Assembly (NCBI GenBank): GCA_022072245.1
Contig: JAJVIA010000006.1
Location: forward strand, 37,958-90,949
Length of the DNA: 52,992 nucleotides
Direction: 5' to 3'
From: Anaerolineae bacterium
GTDB taxonomy: Bacteria; Chloroflexota; Anaerolineae; UBA4142; SHND01
Shown here: in pieces, positions 42,393-52,992 of the stretch
How the letters are laid out: each line of letters starts with the position of its first letter
How positions within the stretch are numbered: position 1 is the stretch's first letter
Notes under the pieces: generated by a model
What the model saw: only the letters and a program-made list of their open reading frames with translations
The model's database searches: none
What the model was told of the DNA's origin: nothing
Program-made: the position numbers and the translations under genes

Positions 42393-43082
42393 ATGACGAC
42401 TGTGACGATAGAGGATTTGCGCGCGATTTTTCTCTTTGCCAAATTTCAGGATTCCGAGCTTGCGACGATTCGCGAGATGATCGCCGCGCGCGCGTATCCC
42501 GCGCGGACGATTATTTTTTCACAAGGAGACCCCAGTCCCGGCTTGTGGTTTGTGCAGCGCGGCCGCGTCCGCCTTTATCGCGTTGCGCCGTCGGGACGCG
42601 AATTCACCCTCTGCCTCGCGCGCCCGGACAGTTTGCCGTGCGTGGGCGCGTGTCCGCTCTTTGACGGCGACCATTGTCCTGCCACCGCGCAAGCGTTGGA
42701 AGATTCCACCGTTTTTTTCATTGACCGCGCCCGCGCGCTCGCCAGCGCCGCGCATCATACGGCCGTGGCGCGGTTGTTTGGACAGGTATTAGCCAATCAC
42801 TCGCGCCTCCTGATGCGCCTCTCGACGAGTTTGGCGCTCCACTGTACGACCCCGCGTTTGATTGACCTGCTCTTGACGTACGCCGACGAACGGGGACGCG
42901 CCACCACGCGCGGCATCGAATTGGATTTGGACGTGGATCAACAGCTGCTCGCCAGCGTATTGGGCGCCACGCCGCAGATGGTTGCGCACGATTTCTTGAA
43001 ATTGGAGCGCGCCGGCGTCATTGATGCGCGCGGCAAACACATTGTCATTCTGCGGATGGAGCGATTAAAGTCTATGATTTAG
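42393..43082 (+). CDS. Crp/Fnr family regulator with four-cysteine cluster
   Basis: A 229-residue regulator: a cNMP-type beta-roll (IIFSQGDPSPGLWFVQRGRV), the dimer helix, and a C-terminal winged helix (QQLLASVLGATPQMVAHDFL then ERAGVIDARGKHIVIL). The loop of the beta-roll carries C74, C83, C87 and C95 (CLARPDSLPCVGACPLF then DGDHC). Four cysteines so spaced suggest an Fe-S or metal site, unlike ordinary Crp proteins. It lies just upstream of a second regulator and the nar genes, so oxygen or nitrogen-oxide sensing is plausible. ATG 42393 is used. Confidence 0.85.
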   Translation: MTTVTIEDLRAIFLFAKFQDSELATIREMIAARAYPARTIIFSQGDPSPGLWFVQRGRVRLYRVAPSGREFTLCLARPDSLPCVGACPLFDGDHCPATAQALEDSTVFFIDRARALASAAHHTAVARLFGQVLANHSRLLMRLSTSLALHCTTPRLIDLLLTYADERGRATTRGIELDLDVDQQLLASVLGATPQMVAHDFLKLERAGVIDARGKHIVILRMERLKSMI

Positions 43083-43085
43083 GAA

Positions 43086-43115
43086 TGTGACTTTTTTGGT
43101 ATTATTTAGGTCACA
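43086..43115. promoter_or_regulatory. TGTGAC...GTCACA inverted repeat
   Basis: TGTGAC (43086-43091) and GTCACA (43110-43115) are perfect inverted half-sites with 18 bp between. They resemble the half-sites upstream of the first crp-like gene. A possible -10 TATATT lies at 43123-43128. Confidence 0.4.
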
Positions 43116-43128
43116 CATAAAGTATATT

Positions 43129-43160
43129 GAGCCACAAGCGATTTGTGGCTCTTTTTTTTT
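43129..43160 (+). terminator. Terminator or attenuator between two Crp/Fnr genes
   Basis: GAGCCACAA (43129-43137), loop GCGAT, TTGTGGCTC (43143-43151), then nine T residues. A textbook intrinsic terminator, yet only 16 bp before the next ATG (43177). It ends the first gene and may attenuate the second. Confidence 0.75.
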
Positions 43161-43176
43161 CTTGCGAGTTTGAACG

Positions 43177-43857
43177 ATGAGCGCCCCGACGACCAAAGAA
43201 CTAAAGACCATTCCACTCTTGACTTTGTTGCGCGCGGCAGACCTCAAACCGGTGGCGCGAGTTTTGCAAGAGCGCATCTTTAGCAACCGCCAATACATTT
43301 TCCGTGAAGGCGGCGCTTGCGCGGGCTTGTACGTCGTCAAGACGGGTCAGGTGAAACTCATTCAAGCGCGCCACAATAAAGAACGCCTCCTTGCCATCGT
43401 CGGCGCGGGCGAGTCGCTGGACCTCGTACCCTTTCTTGACAACGGGCCCCATTCCTTATCCGCGCAAGCGCGCGGCCCCGTGACGCTCTATTACATCGAG
43501 TGCAAAGCGGCGCACGATTTGATTTGGAATACGCCGCCGCTTTTGGCGGCGGTCTTGCACACCGTCAGCGCGCGCTTGCGGACGCTGGCGACGCTCGCGA
43601 GCGACCTCGCATTCAAAGATGTCACGGCGCGCGTATGCAAAATCCTCCTCGACCAAGCGCAGACGGAAGGCACCCGCCAACACGACGGCATTCATTTGCG
43701 GCGCACGCTCTCGCAACAAGAATTTGCGTCGCTCGCAGGCACCGCGCGCGAAGTGGCATGGCGCTCGCTTAAAAAATTAGAGGACGAAGGCATCGTCCGC
43801 ATCGAACGGAAACAAATCACGCTGCTCGACATGGAACGTCTGACGGCGATGGCATAA
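43177..43857 (+). CDS. Crp/Fnr family transcriptional regulator
   Basis: A 226-residue regulator: beta-roll with YIFREGGACAGLYVVKTGQV, a long dimer helix, and the winged helix LRRTLSQQEFASLAGTAREV then AWRSLKKLEDEGIVRIERKQ. It lacks the four-cysteine cluster of its neighbour (only C48 and C109 in the sensor part). Possibly a heme- or ligand-sensing DNR/NarR-like regulator of the nar operon 116 bp downstream; this is inferred from position. Start ATG 43177. Confidence 0.88.
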   Translation: MSAPTTKELKTIPLLTLLRAADLKPVARVLQERIFSNRQYIFREGGACAGLYVVKTGQVKLIQARHNKERLLAIVGAGESLDLVPFLDNGPHSLSAQARGPVTLYYIECKAAHDLIWNTPPLLAAVLHTVSARLRTLATLASDLAFKDVTARVCKILLDQAQTEGTRQHDGIHLRRTLSQQEFASLAGTAREVAWRSLKKLEDEGIVRIERKQITLLDMERLTAMA

Positions 43858-43860
43858 CAC

Positions 43861-43883
43861 CTTGCCGCGCGGCGCGCGGCAAG
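43861..43883 (+). terminator. GC-rich hairpin after second Crp gene
   Basis: CTTGCCGCGC-GGC-GCGCGGCAAG (10-bp perfect stem). No T run follows, so termination would be weak. The remaining upstream region of narC also holds CCGAGCT/AGCTCGG (43901-43927), a possible operator, and ATTGAT/ATCAAT half-sites (43886-43891, 43938-43943). Confidence 0.45.
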
Positions 43884-43973
43884 CGATTGATTTGGAAAGA
43901 CCGAGCTTGGAAGCGTTGCGAGCTCGGTACAAGCGTTATCAATGAATCACCGTACGAGAGGAGCCAATAAAAC

Positions 43974-44843
43974 ATGGTCGAAAATGTAAAGCCGCCCTCC
44001 ATCCCCCGATATTTTTTATTTCTGCTGACCTTGACGGGGATCTTGATTTTTATCGCAAGCACTTTTAGCGTCGTCGCGGCGATGGGTCCCGCGCAAGCGG
44101 CGGACGGCGCGACCGTTTTCAAAGAGAAATGCGTCGGATGTCACACCATCGGCGGCGGTAAATTGGTGGGGCCCGACCTCGCCGGCGTGACCGAACGCCG
44201 CACAAAGGAATGGCTCACCAAGTGGATTAGCGCGCCCGACCAAATGTTGGCGGCGGGCGACCCGACCGCGACCGAACTATTCAATACGTATAACAAAATC
44301 GCCATGCCCAACCTGCAACTGACGCCCGACCAAGTGGCGGCGGTCATTGCTTATATGGGCAGCGGCGAGACGACAACCGCAAGCAGCGCGGTCGCGCTGC
44401 CGCCCGGCGATGCCAATGCGGGACGCGCGTATTTCGTCGGCGATTTGCATTTTGCCAATGGCGGGCCGCATTGCATGTCATGTCACAGCATTTCGGGCGT
44501 CGGTTCGTTGGGCGGCGGCAATCTTGGGCCCGACCTGACGATTAACGGTTATTCCAAATACGGCGCGGGGCTGCCCGCCTTTCTCGCGTCGCCCGCTACG
44601 GTAACCATGAACGCGGTCTGGAAGAATACGCCGCTCACGCCACAAGAACAAGCGGATTTGTTTGCATTTTTGCAAGAGGCGTCGGTTTCGCAGCGCGCGC
44701 CGGACACGTTGTTGCTTATCGCGGGGCTTGCCATTCTCGGCGCGGCGGCGCTCATCGGGCTGGCGCAATTGCGGTGGAGCCGACGGCTCAAAGGCGTACG
44801 CAAACCGATGATTGAACGGACGTTAGCGGCAAAGAAAAGATAA
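43974..44843 (+). CDS. narC: NarC-like membrane diheme cytochrome c
   Basis: A 289-residue protein. An N-terminal TM ([20 protein letters not shown]), two cytochrome c domains with [20 protein letters not shown] and [20 protein letters not shown], and a C-terminal TM ([20 protein letters not shown]) followed by a basic tail. The position directly before narG matches the Thermus narC, a cytochrome that docks to the Nar complex. It could link the complex to other periplasmic electron carriers. GAGAGGAG precedes the ATG. Confidence 0.85.
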   Translation: MVENVKPPSIPRYFLFLLTLTGILIFIASTFSVVAAMGPAQAADGATVFKEKCVGCHTIGGGKLVGPDLAGVTERRTKEWLTKWISAPDQMLAAGDPTATELFNTYNKIAMPNLQLTPDQVAAVIAYMGSGETTTASSAVALPPGDANAGRAYFVGDLHFANGGPHCMSCHSISGVGSLGGGNLGPDLTINGYSKYGAGLPAFLASPATVTMNAVWKNTPLTPQEQADLFAFLQEASVSQRAPDTLLLIAGLAILGAAALIGLAQLRWSRRLKGVRKPMIERTLAAKKR

Positions 44844-44944
44844 TTTCACGCGCGTCATTCCAAAAAATCTATTCGCATCAAACATGCAAATTGCCCGGCG
44901 CAAGGACGCCGCCGCGCAAGCAGAGTTCGGACGGAGGCATTGAA

Positions 44945-47900
44945 ATGAGTTGGATTCAAGATATGGTCAACCCGAAAGCCCGCAAATGGGAAGAGTTTTA
45001 TCGCAATCGCTGGCAGCACGATAATATCGTTCGCAGCACGCATGGCGTCAACTGCACGGGCGGCTGTTCGTGGCAAGTCTATGTCAAAGACGGCATCATC
45101 ACGTGGGAGATGCAGCAGATTGATTATCCGCTATTGGAGGAAGGGCTTCCGCCGTACGAGCCGCGCGGCTGTCAGCGCGGCATTTCCGCGTCGTGGTACG
45201 TCTATAGCCCCATCCGCGTCAAATATCCGTACGCGCGCGGCGTTCTGCTCGATTATTGGCGCGACGCGCGCATGAATGGAAAAAATCCAATCGAGGCGTA
45301 CGCCTCAATTATGGAGGATGAAGAGAAACGCGCGCGCATCCAAAAGGGACGCGGCAAAGGCGGTTTTCGCCGCACCACGTGGGACGAAGTATTGGAAATT
45401 GTCGCCGCGTCCTGTCTCTATACGGCAAAGAAATATGGGCCCGACCGCGTGTTTGGTTTCTCGCCCATTCCCGCCATGTCCTATCTTTCGTACGGCGGCG
45501 GCTCGCGCTTTTTGCAATTGTTCGGCGGCGTCAACATGAGTTTTTATGATTGGTACGCCGATTTGCCGAACGCCTTTCCCGAAGTGTGGGGCGACCAGAC
45601 CGACGTGTGCGAATCCGCCGATTGGTACAACAGCAAATTCATCGTTTCGATGGGTTCAAATTTGAACATGACGCGCACGCCCGATGTCCATTTCATTTCA
45701 GAAGCGCGGCACGAGGGCGCCAAGTTTGTCGTCATTGCGCCCGACTTTTCGCAGGTAGCCAAGTATTCCGATTGGTGGATTCCCGTCAAAGCGGGCCAAG
45801 ACACCGCGATTTGGATGGCAGTCAATCACGTCATCTTGAAAGAATATTACGTTGACCGTCAAGTGCCCTACTTTGTCAATTATTTAAAAGAAAATACCGA
45901 TATGCCGTTCCTGATTGAGCTGGAAAAGGACGGCGACAGTTACAAAGCGGGGCGCTATATCCGCGCCAATACCGTCGCGCGCTACAAGGACGTGGAAAAT
46001 GGCGAGTGGAAATTTTTGGTGCATGACGCGCAAGCGAACGCGCCGCGTATGCCCAAAGGCGCGGTGGGCGACCGCTGGAGCAAGGAAAAGGGCAAGTGGA
46101 ATATCAAGATGGAAGACGGTCTGGATGACACGCCCATCGAACCGACGCTTTCGTTTCTCGGTTCGCAAGACGAAACGGTGAACGTCGCATTCTATGAATT
46201 TGCGGAACAAAAGACCGCGCTGCGTGCCGTTCCCGCCAAATGGGTCGAAACCGAAAACGGACGCACGCTGGTCACGACGGTTTTTGATTTGGTCATCGCG
46301 CAGTTTGGCGTGGGACGCGGCTTGCCCGGCGATTATCCGCAGAGTTATGACGAGGTTGGGGCATACACGCCCGCCTGGCAGGAAGAATATACGCACATCG
46401 GACGCGATACCGTCATTCGGCTGGCGCGCGAATTTGCGTCCAACGCCGAAGCGACAAACGGCAAGTCCATGATTATTATCGGCGCGAGCATCAATCATTG
46501 GTACAACAACAATCTGGTGTATCGCGCGCCGATTTACGCGTTGATTCTGTGCGGCTGCTGCGGCGTCAATGGCGGCGGCATGAATCATTATGTCGGTCAG
46601 GAAAAATTGACGCTCGTCGCGCCGTGGACTTCGCTGGCGTTTGCGCTCGATTGGCAAAAACCGCCGCGGCAGCAGCAATCGCCGACATGGCATTACGTCA
46701 ACAGCGACCAATGGCGCTATGAAGGCAATTTCACCGATTACGCGCACGTTCCGCCGCAGACCAAATGGGCAAAAGGGCACGCGATGGATTTGGAAGCGAT
46801 GGCGGTGCGTATGGGTTGGATGCCGTATTTCCCGCAATTCAAAACCAATTCGTTCGACGTAGCCAAGCAAGCGCGCGATGCGGGCGCCAAATCGAACGCC
46901 GATGTCGCCAATTGGACCGCGCAGCAATTAAAGGACGGCAAGCTGGAATTTGCGGTGGACGACCCCGACGCGCCAGAGAATTGGCCCCGCGTGTGGATTA
47001 TCTGGCGCGGCAACGCCATCCAAGCGAGCGCCAAGGGTCACGAATACTTTTTGCGCCATTATCTCGGCACGCACAATAACGTCATTGCCGAAGAACACGC
47101 CAAGGATACCGTCCAGACCGTCAAGTTCCGCGAACCCGCTCCGCGCGGCAAAATGGATTTGGTCGTTGACCTCAATTTTCGCATGGATTCGTCCGCGCTG
47201 TATTCGGACATTGTTCTGCCCGCCGCGTTCTGGTACGAAAAGAACGACCTCAACTCGACCGACCTACATTCCTTTATCCATCCGCTGGGACAGGCAGTGC
47301 CGCCCGTGTGGGAATCCAAAACGGATTGGGAAATTTTCAAGGCGTTTTCCAAAAAGGTCAGCGAACTCGCGCCTTCCGTCTTTGCCGAACCGCTTCAAGA
47401 TTTGGTGATGGGGCCGCTCAAACATGATACGCCCGACGAACTGGCGCAACCCGAAGTCAAAGACTGGCGCGCGGGCGAATGTGAAGCCATTCCCGGCCAG
47501 ACGATGCCGCATTTTCAAATCGTCGAGCGCGATTACGCCAATCTGTACAACAAATATATCTCGCTTGGGCCAAACATCCGCACGGATGGCGTCAGCGGCA
47601 ACGGCGTCCACGTTCCGGTGGCGGAATTTTATGACGAGTTGTTAAAGAATCCCGTCGGCGGTTCGCCCGACCCGCGCCACATGCGCTGCGTCGAATGGGG
47701 CGGCGTCAAGTATCCGTCGCTCGAAGACGCGCTCGATGCCGCGAATGTGCTGCTCTATCTCGCGCCCGAAACCAACGGCGACGTCGCGTACGCGGCGTTC
47801 AAGCACGAAGAAGAACGCGTCGGGATGCCGTTAGCGGATTTGGCGGAAGGTATCCGCGATGTCCGCATGACCTTTTTTGATTTGACGCGCCAAGTGCGCC

Positions 47901-48604
47901 GCACGCTCGTCAGTCCCTGTTGGTCAGGCATCGTCAACGACGGGCGCGCGTATTCGGCTTGGTGCATGAGCGTCGAGCGCCGCGTCCCCTGGCGCACGCT
48001 CACCGGTCGCCAACACTTTTACATTGACCACCCGTACTATATTGACTTTGGCGAAAATCTGCCGACGTTCAAACCCAAACTCGTCGCCAAACCCGGCGAT
48101 TGGAAAAAAATCGGCGACATTGTCAAGAGTCCGGTGGACGACAAGAGTTTGATTCTCAATTACATCACGCCGCATGGCAAATGGAATATCCACTCGACCT
48201 ACAAAGACAATCATCGCATGTTGACGCTCTCGCGCGGCATGGATCCCGTCTGGCTCAACGACAAAGAAGCCGAAAGCGTCGGCATCGTGGACAATGATTG
48301 GGTCGAGATTCACAATGATAACGGCGTCGTCGTCACGCGTGCGGCGGTGAGCGCGCGCGTCCAGCCCGGCACCTGTTTGTACTATCACGCGGTCGAACGC
48401 ACCATCTTTATTCCCAAATCGCAAGTGCGCGGCGGCAAGCGCGCGGGCGGACACAACAGTCTGACGCGCACGCGCATCAATCCTATCCAACTCGCCGGCG
48501 GCTATGCCCAATTTTCGTACAGCTTTAACTATTGGGGTCCCATCGGCGTATTCACGCGCGATACCTATTGCGTCGTGAAAAAGATGGAAAAATTAGAGTG
48601 GTAG
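44945..48604 (+). CDS. narG: Respiratory nitrate reductase alpha subunit (NarG; NxrA-like layout)
   Basis: A 1219-residue Mo-bisMGD oxidoreductase. FS0 ligands are H33, C37, C41 and C76 ([11 protein letters not shown] and YEPRGCQRG), with exactly the spacing of E. coli NarG H49/C53/C57/C92. The probable Mo-ligand Asp is in the [16 protein letters not shown] segment. No twin-arginine signal is present, so the active site should face the cytoplasm. ATG 44945 has GGAGG upstream; the frame opens at 44891 without a ribosome site. Followed by narH, J, I. Nitrite oxidation by a cytoplasmic-type NXR homologue cannot be excluded from the sequence. Confidence 0.93.
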   Translation: MSWIQDMVNPKARKWEEFYRNRWQHDNIVRSTHGVNCTGGCSWQVYVKDGIITWEMQQIDYPLLEEGLPPYEPRGCQRGISASWYVYSPIRVKYPYARGVLLDYWRDARMNGKNPIEAYASIMEDEEKRARIQKGRGKGGFRRTTWDEVLEIVAASCLYTAKKYGPDRVFGFSPIPAMSYLSYGGGSRFLQLFGGVNMSFYDWYADLPNAFPEVWGDQTDVCESADWYNSKFIVSMGSNLNMTRTPDVHFISEARHEGAKFVVIAPDFSQVAKYSDWWIPVKAGQDTAIWMAVNHVILKEYYVDRQVPYFVNYLKENTDMPFLIELEKDGDSYKAGRYIRANTVARYKDVENGEWKFLVHDAQANAPRMPKGAVGDRWSKEKGKWNIKMEDGLDDTPIEPTLSFLGSQDETVNVAFYEFAEQKTALRAVPAKWVETENGRTLVTTVFDLVIAQFGVGRGLPGDYPQSYDEVGAYTPAWQEEYTHIGRDTVIRLAREFASNAEATNGKSMIIIGASINHWYNNNLVYRAPIYALILCGCCGVNGGGMNHYVGQEKLTLVAPWTSLAFALDWQKPPRQQQSPTWHYVNSDQWRYEGNFTDYAHVPPQTKWAKGHAMDLEAMAVRMGWMPYFPQFKTNSFDVAKQARDAGAKSNADVANWTAQQLKDGKLEFAVDDPDAPENWPRVWIIWRGNAIQASAKGHEYFLRHYLGTHNNVIAEEHAKDTVQTVKFREPAPRGKMDLVVDLNFRMDSSALYSDIVLPAAFWYEKNDLNSTDLHSFIHPLGQAVPPVWESKTDWEIFKAFSKKVSELAPSVFAEPLQDLVMGPLKHDTPDELAQPEVKDWRAGECEAIPGQTMPHFQIVERDYANLYNKYISLGPNIRTDGVSGNGVHVPVAEFYDELLKNPVGGSPDPRHMRCVEWGGVKYPSLEDALDAANVLLYLAPETNGDVAYAAFKHEEERVGMPLADLAEGIRDVRMTFFDLTRQVRRTLVSPCWSGIVNDGRAYSAWCMSVERRVPWRTLTGRQHFYIDHPYYIDFGENLPTFKPKLVAKPGDWKKIGDIVKSPVDDKSLILNYITPHGKWNIHSTYKDNHRMLTLSRGMDPVWLNDKEAESVGIVDNDWVEIHNDNGVVVTRAAVSARVQPGTCLYYHAVERTIFIPKSQVRGGKRAGGHNSLTRTRINPIQLAGGYAQFSYSFNYWGPIGVFTRDTYCVVKKMEKLEW

Positions 48605-48732
48605 CCGCAAGAGAACAAAAAAAGTTTTTACGCTAGAGACGATGGGCATAGCTCGCACATCGCCCGCAGAGATATATTGCCCGCTAGAGTGTACTGCCAA
48701 GCTCTATCGGGGCTGACAAGAGGAGCAGCAGC

Positions 48733-50250
<1,518 letters not shown>

Positions 50251-50262
50251 TACGGAGTCTTT

Positions 50263-50970
50263 ATGTACACCGCAACCGAAATGCAAGAGCTCTATCAATG
50301 CTTTGCCTGTCTGTTGGAATATCCCACCGGCGAAACGCTCCCTGCCGCTCTCGCCGCGCAAAAAATTGTCGCGGCGCAAGACCCGGAAGCCGCCGCGCAA
50401 TTCCAAGAATTTTACGCCTATGCCGCCGCGCTTGCGCACGGACGGCTCGAAGAAGTGTACACCGGCACATTCGATTTGGACGCCGCGTGCCATCCGTATA
50501 TCGGCTATCATCTCTTTGGAGAAACCTACAAGCGCAGCGCCTTTCTCGTCGAATTGAAACAACGCTATAACGCCGAAGGTTTTTGTTTTTCCGATACAGA
50601 GCTGCCCGACCACCTCGCCGTTGTCTTGCGCTTTCTCTCTGTCACGCGCGACGACGTCCTCGCTACAGAAATCGCGCGCGACGCGCTGCTGCCCGTGCTG
50701 GACCGCATGACGGGACGCGCCAAATCGGAGGGTTTTGACCAAGACGAAAACGCTGGCGCGATGGAATCGGAATCGTGTTCCGGCTCTACGCCAAATTTCA
50801 TTCCAACCATGGGTCCCGACGCGATGTCCGATTCCGACGCTATGCCTGCGGTAGAGCATCCCCGCACCCAATTTCATGGCATCTTGGAAGCGCTGCGTTC
50901 AATCCTGCAAACTCAGATGACAGAATCCGATTCCGTTACAACGCCTTTGCATGTATTGGAACCCGCATAG
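50263..50970 (+). CDS. narJ: Nitrate reductase assembly chaperone NarJ
   Basis: A 235-residue NarJ/TorD-type chaperone, needed for Mo-cofactor insertion into NarG and not part of the final enzyme. Helical core: MQELYQCFACLLEYPTGETL, GRLEEVYTGTFDLDAACHPY (family motif), YIGYHLFGETYKRSAFLVEL. The ~70-residue C-terminal tail is low-complexity (Ser/Met/Glu/Asp-rich) and less conserved. It starts 12 bp after narH. Confidence 0.9.
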   Translation: MYTATEMQELYQCFACLLEYPTGETLPAALAAQKIVAAQDPEAAAQFQEFYAYAAALAHGRLEEVYTGTFDLDAACHPYIGYHLFGETYKRSAFLVELKQRYNAEGFCFSDTELPDHLAVVLRFLSVTRDDVLATEIARDALLPVLDRMTGRAKSEGFDQDENAGAMESESCSGSTPNFIPTMGPDAMSDSDAMPAVEHPRTQFHGILEALRSILQTQMTESDSVTTPLHVLEPA

Positions 50971-50986
50971 AAATGCACAGCCCCTA

Positions 50987-51030
50987 GCCCCTCTCGTTCG
51001 AGAGAGGGGCGCGCCTCTTGACGTCAAGAG
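50987..51030. repeat. Two palindromes between narJ and narI
   Basis: GCCCCTCTC (50987-50995) pairs with GAGAGGGGC (51002-51010), a member of the GGGAGAGGGG repeat family. It is followed by CTCTTGACGTCAAGAG (51015-51030), a perfect 16-bp palindrome. Both are inside the nar transcript and could form RNA hairpins that set narI expression. Confidence 0.55.
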
Positions 51031-51063
51031 CGTCGGGGCGAGAGAACACAAAAGGAGCAACTC

Positions 51064-51735
51064 ATGTTTGACAGCGCCCTCTTTATCGGCTTTCCCTATG
51101 TGTCCGTCGTTATCGCCGTCGTGGTTTCCATCTATCGCTATCGCACGGAACCATTCACCTATTCGAGTCAGTCGTCCGAGCTGCTCGAAAATCGCAAACT
51201 ATTCTTTGGCTCGGTGCCCTGGCATTATGGCATCATCATCATCCTCTTGGCGCACCTCATCCCCTTTCTCTTTCCGGGATTGTGGGGCATGATTACGGCG
51301 GACCAGACCCGTCTCTATATTATGGAGCTCATCGGCCTTTCGTTCGCGCTCATGGCGACCATCGGGCTGGTCATTCTCATTCTGCGCCGCCTGACCAATG
51401 TGCGCGCCCGCACCGTCACCTCCATTCCCGATTGGCTGCTCTTGTTCTTTCTCTTGCTCCAAGTGGGGTTGGGCTTTTGGGTCGCCTATTATTACCGCTG
51501 GGGTTCGGATTGGTTTCTGCATATCGCCGTGCCGTGGCTCATGTCGCTCGTCACGCTCCAACCCGATATTTCTTCCGTCATCGCGCTGCCGGATTTGGTA
51601 AAGTTTCACTTTATCAATGGTTTTATCGTTATTCTGCTCCTGCCGTTCACGCGGTTGGTGCATCTGCTGACGTTCCCATTCACGTATATCTGGCGCCGCA
51701 ATCAAATCGTGATTTGGAATCGTCGCGGCCGCTAA
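51064..51735 (+). CDS. narI: Nitrate reductase gamma subunit (cytochrome b)
   Basis: A 223-residue membrane protein with five TM helices. Likely heme ligands are in SVPWHYGIIIILLAHLIPFL (two His) and in VKFHFINGFIVILLLPFTRL plus VHLLTFPFTYIWRR. It takes electrons from quinol and passes them to NarH. AAAGGAGC precedes the ATG at 51064. Length and layout are normal for NarI. Confidence 0.93.
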   Translation: MFDSALFIGFPYVSVVIAVVVSIYRYRTEPFTYSSQSSELLENRKLFFGSVPWHYGIIIILLAHLIPFLFPGLWGMITADQTRLYIMELIGLSFALMATIGLVILILRRLTNVRARTVTSIPDWLLLFFLLLQVGLGFWVAYYYRWGSDWFLHIAVPWLMSLVTLQPDISSVIALPDLVKFHFINGFIVILLLPFTRLVHLLTFPFTYIWRRNQIVIWNRRGR

Positions 51736-51881
51736 CAGATTCCGCGCGCCGTGTACCGCGCCGCTTGTCCCGTCGCGCCTAAACCCGGCAAAAAATTCGG
51801 GGCAAACAGCCATCGCGCGCGGCGCATTGCGCGACCCCATACAATGTTGTCAAAACACAGTCATTCCAAGAATAGCCAGAT

Positions 51882-51907
51882 CCTTTGGGTTTTCTGAAAC
51901 CCAAAGG
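51882..51907 (+). terminator. Hairpin between narI and the NarK-like gene
   Basis: CCTTTGGGTTT (51882-51892), loop TCTG, AAACCCAAAGG (51897-51907); 11-bp perfect stem without a T run. Located 16 bp before the transporter start. It may pause or partly end the nar transcript. Confidence 0.4.
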
Positions 51908-51922
51908 GTCTTGTGTTGTGCG

Positions 51923-52992
51923 ATGAATTCTAACACGCGATCCTATCGGGCTTTGGGAATCAGCGCCTTTGCGTTCACAGTTTGCTTTGCGGCTTGGACG
52001 ATGTACGGCGTGCTGATTACGTTCTTGGTGGACAAGGGCGTGTACCAGTGGAGCGCCGCCGAAATGGGTTGGCTCATCGGAATTCCCGTGCTGACGGGCG
52101 CGCTCATGCGAACGCCCATGGGCATCATTACCGACCGATACGGCGGCAGAATCGTATTTCCGGCGCTGATGTTGCTTGCCGCGCTTCCGATGTATCTGAC
52201 GAGTTACGCGGATAGCTTTGTTGGGTTTCTCGCCGCCGGGCTGGGCTTTGGTTTGAGCGGCGCGGGGTTCGCGGTCGGAGTTTCGTACGTTCCGCTGTGG
52301 TTCAAGCGAGACAGACAAGGCACCGCGTTGGGCGCCTTTGGCATCGGCAATATGGGCGCGGCAGTCACCAGCGTCCTAGCCCCTATCACTTTGGCTTGGC
52401 TCACCAACGGCGAGACCGACCTGGAGGGATGGCGCACGCTGCCCAAACTGTACGCGTTCGCGCTGGTCGTCACCGCCGTTCTTTTTTTCGTCATTGCGCC
52501 GACCAAGTTGACAGAGGGCGCGCCGAAACAAACTCTCGGTCAACGCTTGGCGCCGCTCAAGAATACGCGCGTCTGGCGCTTTGGCTTGTATTATTTTTTC
52601 GCGTTCGGCGGTTTTGTCGGCTTGGCTGTGTGGTTGATTCCTTACTATGTCAACGTTTATTCCATAAGTCTCATCACCGCCGGTTTGATTGCCGCCATCT
52701 TTAGTTTGCCCGCCGCGCTCATTCGGGTCTTTGGCGGATGGGCTTCGGACCGCTGGGGCGCGCGCACCATCATGTACGTCGCGCTAATTGCCGGTTTGGT
52801 CTGTTTGGTTCTGCTCTTTGTGCCGCGTATGGAAATTTATTTGCCCGGCGAAAACGTCGCGGCAAGTCGTGCCGGCACGGTCACTGCCGTCGCGGCGGAT
52901 CAAATCGTCGTGGGAAACGACACTTATAAATTGCGTCCGGCGGCTGAAGTGCGCGGCTTGCACAATGACAGCGGCGAACGATTGCTCGTTTT
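51923..52992 (+). CDS. narK: NarK-type nitrate/nitrite transporter (MFS), 3' end outside window
   Basis: Open from ATG 51923 to the right edge, ~356 residues. Starts MNSNTRSYRALGISAFAFTV with TM1. The nitrate-signature region is GLGFGLSGAGFAVGVSYVPL, then WFKRDRQGTALGAFGIGNMG, matching the NNP (NarK) group of MFS transporters. TM helices continue through IRVFGGWASDRWGARTIMYV. After TM8 comes VPRMEIYLPGENVAASRAGT then VTAVAADQIVVGNDTYKLRP, a beta-rich soluble insertion that ordinary NarK lacks. The context after narGHJI supports nitrate or nitrite transport. Confidence 0.85.
   Translation, partial: MNSNTRSYRALGISAFAFTVCFAAWTMYGVLITFLVDKGVYQWSAAEMGWLIGIPVLTGALMRTPMGIITDRYGGRIVFPALMLLAALPMYLTSYADSFVGFLAAGLGFGLSGAGFAVGVSYVPLWFKRDRQGTALGAFGIGNMGAAVTSVLAPITLAWLTNGETDLEGWRTLPKLYAFALVVTAVLFFVIAPTKLTEGAPKQTLGQRLAPLKNTRVWRFGLYYFFAFGGFVGLAVWLIPYYVNVYSISLITAGLIAAIFSLPAALIRVFGGWASDRWGARTIMYVALIAGLVCLVLLFVPRMEIYLPGENVAASRAGTVTAVAADQIVVGNDTYKLRPAAEVRGLHNDSGERLLV

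Noticed and set aside
44891-44944. Extended NarG N terminus (18 extra residues)
   Set aside because: GGAGG lies just before ATG 44945 and [15 protein letters not shown] is the usual NarG/NxrA start; the extension lacks a Tat motif.

Overview
This 53 kb window is bacterial, roughly 55% G+C, with short intergenic gaps and many ATGA/GTGA start-stop overlaps. The gene set suggests an uncultivated Chloroflexota (Anaerolineae-like) chromosome: an ArsA ATPase with an HSP20-like tail, Uma2 and DUF433 proteins, DUF2723 mannosyltransferase-like membrane proteins, a MoxR/DUF2201 pair, a Rieske/cytochrome b module, and dispersed CATTGCGAGG-type repeats. The phylum is an inference from gene content; there is no rRNA in the window. 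I see no integrase, transposase, phage gene or CRISPR array.

Layout. 1-12.4 kb holds housekeeping and envelope genes: HIT protein, MtaB, ArsA, a methyltransferase, Uma2 nuclease, polyprenol-type glycosyltransferase, radical SAM enzyme, a degenerate tRNA-like element, a decayed DUF433/DUF5615 toxin-antitoxin pair, asparaginase, a YjjG-like phosphatase, an alkaline-phosphatase-family protein and a TolB-like lipoprotein. 12.4-25 kb holds a MoxR/VWA pair, two DUF2723 proteins, a GT-C-like protein carrying a C-terminal ILEI-like domain, and an operon of a membrane-anchored glycosidase, a lipoprotein RNase of the barnase/RNase Sa type, and barstar. 25-29 kb is a respiratory quinol:cytochrome c oxidoreductase operon (Rieske, fused cytochrome b, diheme cytochrome c) on the minus strand. 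29.3 kb carries a convincing selenocysteine tRNA. 29.4-33 kb is an ABC-2 exporter set, one permease of which is fused to a PrsW-like protease domain. 33-41.6 kb is a mix of small metabolic genes, including cupin-folE-DsbA-alkA. 41.8-53 kb is a regulatory and respiratory block: MarR, two Crp/Fnr regulators, then narC-G-H-J-I and a NarK-type transporter running off the right edge.

Main discovery. Directly behind folE an ORF is interrupted at codon 17 by an in-frame TGA. Reading through it gives a complete 229-residue DsbA/FrnE-like protein whose active site is U-P-W-C instead of C-P-W-C. A SECIS-like hairpin lies at the right distance after the TGA, and the same window contains tRNA-Sec (anticodon TCA, 8-bp acceptor stem, 6-bp D stem). 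This is best read as a selenoprotein thiol oxidoreductase that ordinary gene calling would truncate. Its neighbours (folE, alkA, cupin) hint at stress or redox maintenance.

How the genes work together. Electrons from quinol can go to the Rieske/cyt b/cyt c complex or to the Nar complex. NarC (membrane diheme cytochrome c) and NarGHI resemble the Thermus-type narCGHJIK arrangement. The alpha subunit is also similar in layout to cytoplasmic-type nitrite oxidoreductase, so the physiological direction is not settled by sequence alone. The adjacent Crp/Fnr protein with four clustered cysteines is a plausible redox sensor for this block.
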